Program-made: the position numbers and the translations under genes
NCBI GenBank assembly: GCA_964035545.1
Contig: OZ037768.1
Coordinates: 12,670,175 to 12,703,174 of the forward strand
DNA length: 33,000 bases
From: Bugula neritina
Lineage: Eukaryota; Bryozoa; Gymnolaemata; Cheilostomatida; Bugulidae
Direction: 5' to 3'
The notes under the pieces: generated by a model
Databases searched by the model: none
The model's input: only the letters and a program-made list of their open reading frames with translations
What the model was told of the DNA's origin: nothing
Shown here: one piece after another, positions 1 through 9,400 of the stretch
Position numbering within the stretch: position 1 is the first letter of the stretch
Layout of the letters: every line of letters begins with the position of its first letter

Positions 1-1709
1 AGTGTCTTCCAATGGAGTCCGCTAAGGACTTGTTCCATCAGCCTCTGGAAGGTGGCTGGGGCGGAGGTTAACCCGAAGGGCAGCACCTTCCACTTCCACA
101 AACCGTCCTGTGTGATAAACGCCGCTTTCTCTTGGGCGTCGGGACTCAGAGGAACCTGCCAATAGCCGCTTAGCAAGTCTAACGTACTGAAGTACTTGCT
201 GCCGGCTAGGGCGTCCAATGACTCGTCAATACGAGGTAGAGGGTAGGCGTCCTGTATGGTTACGCTATTGAGTTTGCGGTAGTCCACACAGAACCGCCAA
301 CTGCCGTCTTTCTTCCGGACCAGTACGACTGGCGAGCTCCACGCACTATGGGCGGGCTCTATCAGTCCCCGGTCCAGAAGATCCCGTACTTGTCGGCTAA
401 CCTCCTTCTCTTTCTCCGGCCCCAGCCTGCGCGTGGGCTGCCGGACAGGGACTGTCCCTGCAGTCAGCGGTATTTCGTGTCTGACAATTCCAGTCAGTCC
501 CACGTCATGCTCTCCGCTGCTGAACACATCACCGTAGTCGCGTAGTAACTTGGCCATAGCTTGGCGTTCTCTGTTACTCGCGCAGCCGCCACTGGCTGTT
601 TCGTATAACTCCTGGAGATGTGTTGGGACTGCCCCTCGTCCCTGAATAGGGTGTCGAGGGGGTGCCTCCGTCGCGTCACCCAGCGACGGGCCCACGTCCT
701 CTTCCTGGACGGAATGGAACCGGCCCAGCATTGACCCAGCTGGGAGCTCAATGGGCTCGGTAAAGGGGTTGACGCACTGCACTAAGACCTCCCCTCGCTC
801 AGTTAGTCGGTTTAAACTACTGGCGAGTTGGATCCTTTCGTGCGCGCTTTCAACGACCCCGAGCCTGGCTATCCGGTTGCTGTTCACTCGGCAGTGGATA
901 GTAGCTCTGGAGCGTCCGCGTACGGTGCAGTTTCGAACTACCTGAACACCGCCCACCAGAGGACGCCCAAACTTATCCACACAGGCGAGTTCTCGCCCGC
1001 CCATCAGCACCACCGACTTACTAAAATCTATTCGGCACTGGTGTTGCTTCAAGAAGGGCATTCCGAGGATAGCATCTTCCTCCAGTTGACCTATGATAAA
1101 GGTCTCCTGTACAGCCTGATCTCGGACACGCCCAGGGAGCTCGATAATACCATAAAAGGGGATACATGACCCGTCTGCCAGGGTGCCATGTTCTCCAGTA
1201 TACGGTCGTACTCTATCCCTGTCCCGGCGGGGCAGTGCCTCAAAGACTCTACGACTGAGAAGGTTGGTAGTACAACCGGAGTCGAGCAGAAAAGTGACGG
1301 CGTTGCCAGCCACCTTTCCGGGTAGGAAATAGCTCTCTCCATGTGGTTGTACTTTCACCCCTCCCGCATGTGCTGTCCTGGATTGACAGGACGGCGGGGG
1401 TTTCACCCGTGATTTACGGGGCTTCCGGCGGCGAGGTTGGTGCCGGCGGGGTTTGGGGCTCTCCACTGGGCCTTCTGGCTCCATTTCAGTGGCGGGCTCC
1501 TCTTCCCGAGGTAACCGGTGAAACCGGTTAGCGAGTGGCAGGGAGAAGGTACTGGGCCGTTGTGCGGGCCTACTAGTCCTGCGTGGTACCTGCCACTCGG
1601 GTGGAATGTTCCGCCGTGTCCGTACGGACAGACGACGGCGTGTTCCACCATACTCATTTAGTTGCGGCCCGCGGGGAGGGAGAGTGTCCGCGGGCCGTGA
1701 CAGTTTAAC
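1..1709 (-). CDS. pol: Pol (protease and reverse transcriptase), -1 frame, 3'-truncated by window edge
   Basis: About 569 codons open without a stop from the shift site at 1709 to the window start. Order: an Arg/Pro-rich linker (about 1700-1350); an aspartic protease with active-site LLDSGC (DSG at 1283-1275) and the family's ILGMPFL motif (about 1077-1051); a linker; then RT fingers/palm with KKDGSWRFCVDYRKLN (about 318-268), DLLSGYWQV bearing the first catalytic Asp (about 190-150) and LPFGLTSAPATFQ (about 86-45). The window ends shortly before the expected YxDD box. Pol has no start codon of its own near the shift site, so it is presumably made as Gag-Pol by -1 frameshifting. The frame relation is exactly -1 (gag codons begin at positions equal to 1 modulo 3, pol codons at 2 modulo 3). 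Confidence 0.93.
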
Positions 1710-2524
1710 GCCCCCTGGTATTGGGGTCGTCCTTTCTGTCCCTGGTCCTGATCAGCGCTACTCCAGCCCTGCCCCACAGGTGTTGGGGGCACCCGCAGGG
1801 CCTGACCGGGGCCAGCACCGGCCAGAATGGTTACCAGTTGTCCCAGCATCTCTACCATACGGTCCACTTCGGCTTCCAGCGGGAGGGCTTCGGAGCCTGT
1901 CGTAGCCCTGGCAGCGCTGACTCCAACTACTGGTGGGTTCCTTTGTGCTCGATGCATTTGGGTAGCCAACAGGTAAGCTTCTCCAGCTTTCAGGGCATCC
2001 TCTATTCTGGTTATCCCTTTAGCTCGTAGGTGATGGTCTAGGCCCAGGTCGTTTAGTGACTGGACAAAGGCGTCATAGGTGTAACGCTCTTGGTGTTGTG
2101 CTGGCAGATCGCTATATGCAATCTGCGCCAGCTTCTTCACCGTCGCGGCATGTTCTTGCAGCGAGGTCCGCGGGGTGCGGCACAATCTCTCTAGCTTGGT
2201 CCTAGCGTCTATTACAGAGGTGCCAAAACGGGCCCGCAGCGCAGCCAGTATCCCGTCTACGTCCGTTCCCACTCCGGACGGCTTGGCTTGCTCCGTCACC
2301 GCTCTCCGCAATTGAATAAGGGCCACTCTATGCGGCCATTGAGCAACTTCCATTACCTCTCTAAATTCTTGTATAAATTGTTCGACATCTTCCGACCCAG
2401 TAAAGGAGGGAGCTTTCAAGCAATGTCTATAAGCTTCTTCTCCTTCACGATTCACAGGATTAACAGCATTTCTACGCTCACCTTCTACTGGGGGTGGTTG
2501 CATTCTAGCATTTTCAGTCTCCAT
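1658..2524 (-). CDS. gag: Gag capsid polyprotein of Ty3/gypsy element
   Basis: A 288-residue ORF starting just downstream of the primer-binding site. Residues about 30-190 resemble the retrotransposon Gag capsid fold: a W-containing stretch (VAQWPHRVALIQLRRA), an FGTSVIDARTKLERL segment and an 'A..Y......F..SL' stretch. Like other Ty3 Gags it should assemble the particle. No CCHC zinc knuckle (CX2CX4HX4C) is seen in the gag frame; the C-terminus is short and ends ALNCHGPRTLSLPAGRN. The stop (TAA, 1660-1658) lies four bases beyond the frameshift stem. The same DNA in the -1 frame continues into pol with an Arg-rich stretch near 1600-1635, which may bind nucleic acid instead. Confidence 0.88.
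   Translation of the reverse strand: METENARMQPPPVEGERRNAVNPVNREGEEAYRHCLKAPSFTGSEDVEQFIQEFREVMEVAQWPHRVALIQLRRAVTEQAKPSGVGTDVDGILAALRARFGTSVIDARTKLERLCRTPRTSLQEHAATVKKLAQIAYSDLPAQHQERYTYDAFVQSLNDLGLDHHLRAKGITRIEDALKAGEAYLLATQMHRAQRNPPVVGVSAARATTGSEALPLEAEVDRMVEMLGQLVTILAGAGPGQALRVPPTPVGQGWSSADQDQGQKGRPQYQGALNCHGPRTLSLPAGRN
1665..1709 (-). promoter_or_regulatory. -1 programmed ribosomal frameshift signal at gag/pol junction
   Basis: Minus-strand slippery heptamer G TTA AAC occupies 1709-1703, in the gag reading phase (Leu-Asn codons). After five bases (TGTCA, 1702-1698) comes a perfect 10-bp stem, CGGCCCGCGG (1697-1688) pairing with CCGCGGGCCG (1674-1665), around a 13-nt loop. Slipping -1 reads GTT AAA CTG and enters the open pol frame. 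GUUAAAC is the shift heptamer of equine arteritis virus. Loop ACTC could pair with GAGT just past the gag stop (4 bp), a weak pseudoknot possibility. Confidence 0.88.
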
Positions 2525-2538
2525 CTTTGATATACACT

Positions 2539-2556
2539 ATCCCACCGCTGCCACCA
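2539..2556 (-). promoter_or_regulatory. Primer-binding site, tRNA-Leu type
   Basis: On the minus strand this reads TGGTGGCAGCGGTGGGAT, one base after the LTR end. Its complement, ATCCCACCGCTGCCACCA, is the 3' end of eukaryotic tRNA-Leu (AAG/TAG isoacceptors) as I recall it: T-arm, acceptor strand, discriminator A and CCA. All 18 positions match and the match stops at the next base. It would prime minus-strand DNA synthesis. Confidence 0.85.
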
Positions 2557-2557
2557 C

Positions 2558-2863
2558 TGTTATAGTTTTCAGATTTAGGGTTGATGTGTCACCAAGAGAG
2601 TCTATTTATCACTAGAGAAACTTCACCGAGTTAAGTCGAGTAGATATCGTTATATTTTAATACAAGAATACATAATAAAATCTAATGTACAACAGTAATG
2701 ATACGCATGTCTATTTAATTTACAGCACTATCCTCAACTGAGCTAGTAGCGCGAAGCGGCTACTATTACTTATAAAACAGCCTAGCTAATTGGCTAATAC
2801 ATTGTTCCGGGTCAATACGCAACCTTGCGTATTGTGTTGCTGGTAGCTCCACGAGCCACCACA
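2558..2863 (-). repeat. 5' LTR of the Ty3/gypsy element
   Basis: The left edge is well fixed: on the minus strand the LTR ends ...CTATAACA, followed by one base and then the tRNA-Leu primer-binding site. The right edge is inferred from a TGTGGTGG start at 2863 (minus). That gives TG...CA ends and a length of about 306 bp. A TATA-like TTTTATAAG lies near 2770 on the minus strand. The TSD and the partner 3' LTR cannot be checked because the element leaves the window. Confidence 0.6.
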
Positions 2864-3265
2864 CTATTTGAGTACTTGCAGTTATTGTATTACATTATAT
2901 ACACTATCTGTCATCTCAGTATGGATATAGTACTATCACTTATTTTATAAAGACCAGTTTCTCTTTAGTATTAATCCAAAACATTCCATCCAGCTGGCTG
3001 GTGATGGTCAAGCCGGTAGTTTGTATAAGACTGAGATTCGTAACACTCAGCTCTCTAATGACTATATTCTTCCAGAAAAGATTTGCTACCCCCAAACATC
3101 TCTCGTTACATGTAAATCTACTTTGTTGAACTTATATTCACATTCACATTGAGGTTGGAAAATGTTACTTGCATTTGTTGTTCTGTTTTCTTCAGTGATG
3201 TTCCAAATTTCCCAATTACTAAAACTCGTTCTGGAATTACTTTTAATTTATTGAGTATTTATTTC
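2864..3265. other. No recognisable feature
   Basis: AT-rich sequence flanking the LTR. I see no convincing ORF, exon or repeat. Confidence 0.5.
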
Positions 3266-3518
3266 ATGCAAACCTTACCCTAACTGATGATTGAAGTCCG
3301 AAAGTCTCTGAATAACCCTAATATAACTCTTGCAGTTTAAGTATATTAACACTCAACATAGCTTCATGACAACAATGCTTTCTGTAAAAATGTACACAAA
3401 TAAAGATGATGTCATACAACAATGGTATTCTAGATTCAATTTAGTAATTGTTTAAATCCACTATTACTCTAGCTTCAATATAATATAATAGGACTCAGTG
3501 GCAAACATTTTTGTTTTG
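3266..3518 (+). repeat. Dispersed repeat, copy A
   Basis: Homologous to 11722-12022 in the same orientation. Shared blocks include AACCCTAATATAA/AATTCTAATATCA, TATTAACACTCAACATA, GATGTCATACAACAATGGTAT and a final TATTAGGACT-like block. Copy B has roughly 40 extra bases in the middle. No TIR or poly(A) tail seen, so the class is unknown. Confidence 0.7.
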
Positions 3519-3543
3519 TAAAAAATTGATGCAAATTTGCTGC

Positions 3544-3548
<5 letters not shown>

Positions 3549-3610
<62 letters not shown>

Positions 3611-3616
3611 ATATAG
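3549..3616. repeat. (TA)n microsatellite
   Basis: Near-perfect TA dinucleotide run with a TATGTATG interruption at its right end. Apparent tyrosine/isoleucine-rich ORFs across it are artefacts. Confidence 0.95.
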
Positions 3617-4614
3617 TGAAACGAGCATAAGAAATTGTAATAAACAGTGCAGAATGTCACTGGGGTAGGTTGTTGCAATGCTTAGTCTCCAGGCATGTTG
3701 TGCTATGCCCCCCCCCTGTTCCTATGCTTACTTGGAGCCACGCTTATGTGTCGGTATCAAGCAACTGCATGTATTATGGTCAAACTGAATTATGGCATTC
3801 ATTTGTGCCCCATGTGGTACTTCCCCTCGTGGGCGCCGGAAGGTGTTGGTTATATACAAGAGCTCAACTCTGATTGGTCGACCTATATTCTATTTGTTAT
3901 TATGCATATTAATTGGCAGGTTGTGGCATGTAGCAACGACATGACTATGAGTGGAGAAGGCATGACTTGGAGTTGTCTTTCCTGGGCATAAACTATCGCG
4001 TCATGTTTAGCAGGGGACACAGGTTGTTATACTTCCGCTGGCCATAACGTTATTCACCAACATAATATTATGATATGGGGACAAAGCATTGAATTTTGGA
4101 TTTTTTGCTCTCATTCGTCTGATTTCGAAGTTACTAGTTCAATAATCTCTAGTCCTAATGCTGCATCTGTTGTCTATTACAGGTATCAGTTTGTTGTTTC
4201 TATCTCTCTCACAACTTTCATAATGAAATTTTCATGACGAAAAAAACCGGCCCATTGTGCCCCAGTACCGGGGTACAATTGACCACTGGGTGGGACACAA
4301 CAAATATATTGAAACTTTGCAAATTTTGTTCCATCTGATTTATATCTATTTAATATTACAAATAAATGAAAATATTCTTTCAGATCTACAGCAAAATTCA
4401 TGTTCTAGCTGTACCTACAGTTTGTGCCACCACTGATAGCAGAGGAAGGCTAAATCAAACGCACATTACTCGGTTCTACGGTGTCATTATCATTACTGTT
4501 TATAAACTGAAAATGTTTTTTCATTTTCACTTCAGAGGAAATTTCATCAGAAAAAAACTTTAGTAACATATGTTATAATTTTGCCAATTATAATATTTAG
4601 GGTGGATCCTGTGT
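3617..4614. other. No supportable gene
   Basis: Mixed-composition sequence with a C9 run at 3709-3717 and a near-palindromic CCCCAGTACCGGGG near 4260. ORFs up to 98 codons here have no recognisable motif or exon signals. Confidence 0.45.
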
Positions 4615-4890
4615 GCAACTGTGTTCTCTTTAGATGAAGGTCACAATAACTTCACAGAAGATACGTGATAAAAGACCATATTTAACTATATAGATACAAG
4701 AAACATAAAAAATACATTTAACATCCACAATACTCTCACAAGTCTACTTAACCTACTATCTCTATTCCTGTACTACTCTGAACTAACTAGCTATATAAAA
4801 CTGTCTGGAAGCGTTCTGCTCCGCAGGGAGTAGTCACGTGCTTCAACACGATTGATTATGGTGCACGTGTATGATTAGTACGCTTCGCTG
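4615..4890 (-). repeat. Possible diverged solo LTR, related in layout to 2558-2863
   Basis: Weak similarity in the same order as the LTR at 2558-2863: a TACAAGAA.ACATAA block, a CTATxCCT...CTGA.CTA block, a TATAAAAC box, and a GCTTCG...GGCCACTACA end resembling GAGCCACCACA. Edges and TSD could not be fixed. Confidence 0.3.
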
Positions 4891-6359
4891 GCCACTACAC
4901 ATATGCTACAATAATATTCCAATGGACTTCTTTCTATGAACTGTAGCTAAGGGGCATGGCTTCGGTTTAAGTGACTGGAGTACGGAAGGGAGAGGGCGGA
5001 GCAAATGAGCAATCCACAATTTATTTTAGTGAAATACATGTATATTCCTTCAATGATATAATATATAGTGAATATCATGACTATCTACTAGTAGCAACAG
5101 CAGAGTGTTTTGTATTATGCATAGAATGGCAAATCTCTAACCTCACCAGATGTATATATTACAGGAGCTTCACCTTGTAGTTTTGCAGTCTTACCATGAT
5201 GTCTTTGATATTTTACAAAACGGTTTAAAATGGCTATATCTATAGACTTTAGTAACATTTCAACGAACCTTTTGGGCAAACAAACTAGTAACAGTGATCA
5301 GGGTGCAATTGTGCCTCATGTGGCCAAATGGAAAATAAATGTGCCTCAAAGAAAATTTATTTTAAAGTTTTCTGTTATACTTGTTAAGTGATGTAGAGAC
5401 AAGATATGGCAACAATATCAGTAAAATCTAGGCTTGTTGCCTTTGAGTGTAAACAGTTATAAAGCTTTAACTACATCTAAAAAAATTTGCAAAAAGTAGG
5501 TAAAAACAGTTTTTCACTCGCCTTTTCAACATGTATGTTCCGCAAGTGTTGAAAATACAATGGCTGAATAATTATGTCAATACCTTTTTTATGAAAAAAA
5601 TCACAACTCGAAGTCAATGAGTTCTCTCACAATTTGGACGGCTTTTGTACCCCTGTGACCGTTGTGGCTGGTTGGCAAGTTTTTATAATATTCGTTTTCA
5701 TCCCTCACTAACTTGTGGTAAAATGTATAATCAGTGTGGTTGACTATGCTTATCAACATTACATGAACCAGGGATTTATGTGGAATACTTAATCAACAAC
5801 AAAGTATGTTTTGGTGTACACTTTATATGTGTGTATTGAATGAGGAAAATAATTTTACCCTCAGGTATATTGCACAGACTATTACACACTATTGCTGCTC
5901 TATATTATACATATGTGATTATGTGTGATTACGCAAGAAAATGTATATAATTACACAAAAATGCTTTAAATAGACAAATATAGGTGAATATAGGTAAAAT
6001 ATTAAAGCAAGCAGTATACACTCAACAAGTATTTAGAAGTAAACATTGGTAAAACACTTGAAATTAGTATCAAAACCAAAGATTTTAGTTTGTTTGATGC
6101 CAACTTCGTAGTCAAATATGTTTTGAAGTTCCCCTTTATGTTGGAGAATAAGAATCATAACAACTTGATGACTAGAGAAGGTATCGAGGCCCAAAGCATT
6201 GAATAAAGCACACTTCATTTTATATCACAAAAGTAGTTTGAGAGCTAAGAACTTATTCTTTTTCAATGCAACATAATTAATATTTATATATAGCAGTTAA
6301 TAATAATAATGTCTTTTATATAGTTTTCTATATAATCTTCACATAATACTTTTAAAACT
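4891..6359. other. Gene-downstream, no recognised features
   Basis: AT-rich sequence beyond the stop codon of the minus-strand gene. Part (about 5690-5830) shows loose similarity to 32460-32610 (AGTGTGGTT...AACA.TACATG...TTTATGT), suggesting an old dispersed repeat. No clear polyadenylation signal was identified close to the stop. Confidence 0.4.
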
Positions 6360-6478
6360 TCAGAAGTCAGAAGTATTTTCCCTTTTCGCTTTTGAGACGA
6401 AAGCACAATATCGGCGCAGCCTCGCTGTAACAATTCTTGTCATATTCTTTTCTGCTATTCTGTCCAAAGTCTCAACGT
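6360..6478 (-). CDS. Terminal exon, end of ZU5 and stop codon
   Basis: 119 bases ending in TGA (6362-6360). It encodes VETLDRIAEKNMTRIVTARL and RRYCAFVSKAKRENTSDF, matching the last ZU5 strands of ankyrins (RVCRI.T.DFP.YFAVV). The protein stops here, with none of the second ZU5, UPA or death domain found in ankyrins. Acceptor GTGCTCTTTAG. Confidence 0.82.
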
Positions 6479-9400
6479 CTAAAGAGCACATAACATATAT
6501 CAGATTAGTTATGTATTAAAGTTTTCTTGCTATGCTTTGATACAAGTTTACAATCCTAATATTTTTATATAAAGAGGGACGATATATTAATAGTGCTACT
6601 ATTTGAAGTGTAAGCAGAAGCTAGTTTCACTTTTCTGATCATCTTGCATGTTACTATTAGCTTCAAAAGATATCAGAGATGTTCTTAAAAAAGACTACTC
6701 AATGAATATAGTGGCTATACCCATAGCCAGCTGCATTAACTAGAAGAAGGAAGCATTTCGAGGCAGTGAACAGTTGAGATTGTTTATACACTTCTGAAGG
6801 TATTAAAGTCTGGAGACATGCTAGACAGTTAATATAAATTTGTATAAATACCAGCATGTGACATGCTATAACAACCTGTTTCTATACCTGGTAACTTTAC
6901 ATTGCTTGTGAAAATAACAGCTCTTCAATACTGATGAATCGTAGGGTGTTGACAGCTCAAAATTGGCAAAAGCTAAAGTTGATAACAAAGTTTACTATTT
7001 AATACTACATACCACAAAGGCTGTCATTCACTGTCTGCTTATGTTCCTGCCATGTTACACCATCATCACTTGCGATGACAATGGTTTCCTGTCCATCTTG
7101 ACTAGCAGCAACATCTATTATGACAGGACTGAAAAGGAAAAACACAGGTGCCAATTTTAGAAAACAGTTATACTTTTTACATGCACTGTGTTTGAATAAA
7201 GGTGTAATAAGGTTTAATGAAAACATGAAAAAGTAATAAAAATGATATAAAGATTTTCAGTTTCGCCCACTAAACTCAATGACAAGTGTGTGAATAAAAA
7301 TTACCCAATAAAGGTAGCACAAGCAGGTTCTAGAGAGAGAATGGGGGAAATGACAGATTCACTGTTATGAAGAGAGGGCATCACTCTTTTCTCAAGGAGA
7401 CGGCACACAATCCTCATTGGTTCGGTTGCCACACCAGGTGGGATGGTAAAATGCACTTTCTCTCGGCATCCCTGGAAGACTCCTCCTCTGGCATCCACCA
7501 GGAAACTGATACGGAATCTAAAGTGAGATGCATATACCATGTGAACAGAGCTGATAATGAAGTAGCTGGTTGTGTAGCGTTTGTGTGTGTGGGCGTGTGT
7601 TGTTATTGCAGTAGCAGTTTTCTTATATATATAGAAAAGCTTCTACTGTAATTATTAAAATAAACCCAATAGAAACGAGTAATGTTTAGCAACAGTTTTA
7701 ACTGCAACAATTCTTCCAAGTTAGTTATCATTACCTTTTCAATTTGAGCTTCTCACTACAAATAAAGAAAAAAAAACTGATTTTATAGAACAAATTTACA
7801 AAATGTCTTTCATAAACCGCTTTTGAACTACGTACAGCCAAAGAATGAGAAACATGCTCATTGCATTTCTTGTCTATGTGATATATAGAAAAAATAGATC
7901 AACTTGCTTCACATATAGATGGGTACATTATATACTAAACGTACTTAGTGACTCCAGAGTTTTTACTTTTCATTGAATTGTCAGAGTGTAAATCCTCCTG
8001 AGAATGAAGTGTGCTGTGGGCCCTCTCACAAGTTTTTCTCTTTTTCAGAGTAAATACACTCTTGCATTTGAGGCCTAAAATGAATAGAATAAACTACTAG
8101 TATGGGTGCGTGTGGGTGTTTGTGGGTGTTTGTGGGTGTTTGTGGGTGTGTGCGTGTGAGTCGCTGCGTGTTCGTAAAGAACTGATATATATTTACATAC
8201 ATTGATGGCTAAATTATAGCTTGGAACTCACTAGGCCTCTAACAATAAAGTAAAATTAGCTATGGGTTTTACCATTATGCAAAACCATAAATTAGTAATC
8301 TTCGATTCGAAAAATTCTTAACAATTTAATTTTGCAAATAATTGCCAGTATGAAACAAAGTAATTGGTGAGTTAATAATCAGATCCTTACCAGCAGAGGC
8401 GATGCTACGTAAAGCCCGCCTTATTTTTCCTGTTCGAGGTTTTGTCTCAACGCTCTGCATACCATACACCTACAAGGGAATTATTGCATTGCTATTGTAC
8501 AATCACACTAAATATACATTTTCATAGGTAGACACTTTAATAGGCGTTTATAATATATATAATAATGAAATTATGCACTCCTAATATACTAATTCAACAT
8601 TCATAACGCTGTGACCAATTTATTAAGTGAAGAGTGCCTAACTAAAAAACCAGTAACTATAAAAGGTCCTAAATAAACAGAATAATTGAAAATTTATCAT
8701 TCTTTTGGCAGTTACACTGGTTCACACAAAATTAACGACTTGTATATCTCAATGCTTAGCGATAATTGACCAAAAACAGAACTGACATGCATTGGGAAAA
8801 CGCTTATATCAAAATGAGTAAAATGATGCACGTTTAGCTCATGACTTAGAAATAGACTGTGATCCAGATAAACACTAGACGGAGCCAGATTGACTACTAA
8901 TTTCCTCACATGTTCAATCAGTTTGAGGGACAAAATTTAGAAATGCTTTGATCAACTCATTGACTAATGGCCCAGAAGATGTTGTGGCAATGTTTTGCTG
9001 AGACAAAATTAAATGTCAGACTAAGTCAATGTGAACACAAAATTAACACACAATCAAATATGTTTAGTCCAATATAAGTTGCAATATTGAACACTACAAT
9101 GTTATGATTCTAATATCAAACTGTAGATGATGTTATAACAGATAATGTAAAGGCAATGTCTACTTTTGCTTCATGTTTTGACAGAGATTTTACCATATTT
9201 ACCTGACCACTATGTCTCTCAGCTTTAGAGGTTGTAGGGAGACTAGCACCATACTTCAAGAGAATCTCTGCTGTGAGAGCATGGTTTTTCTCCCTGCACA
9301 GGTGCATTGGGGTTAATCCGTCCTAAAATATACCATAGCAGTAGCAACTCAATCAAATATTCAATATTCAATATTCAAATAATATTTAATAAGAAAAGCT

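Larger units (their letters stand above)
1..2863 (-). mobile_element. Ty3/gypsy LTR retrotransposon, 5' part, truncated by window edge
   Basis: Reading on the minus strand, the order is LTR (2863-2558), primer-binding site (2556-2539), gag (2524-1658), -1 frameshift signal (1709-1665) and a pol frame that stays open to base 1. Pol order is protease then reverse transcriptase, with RT motifs of the Ty3/gypsy type. RT palm motif YxDD, RNase H, integrase and the 3' LTR lie beyond the window. GC content is much higher than in the surrounding host DNA. I read the pol frame triplet by triplet from the shift site to base 3 and saw no stop codon, so the visible part looks intact and probably young. 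The gag start sits only about 33 nt after the LTR, leaving a very short leader that is mostly primer-binding site. Confidence 0.93.

Noticed and set aside
494-1657. Several 60-113-codon ORFs on both strands over the retrotransposon
   Set aside because: They overlap the continuous pol frame with protease and RT motifs and show no domain of their own.
4366-5180. Small ORFs at 4366-4563 and 4971-5180 as genes
   Set aside because: No recognisable protein features, no matching splice signals, composition like the surrounding non-coding DNA.
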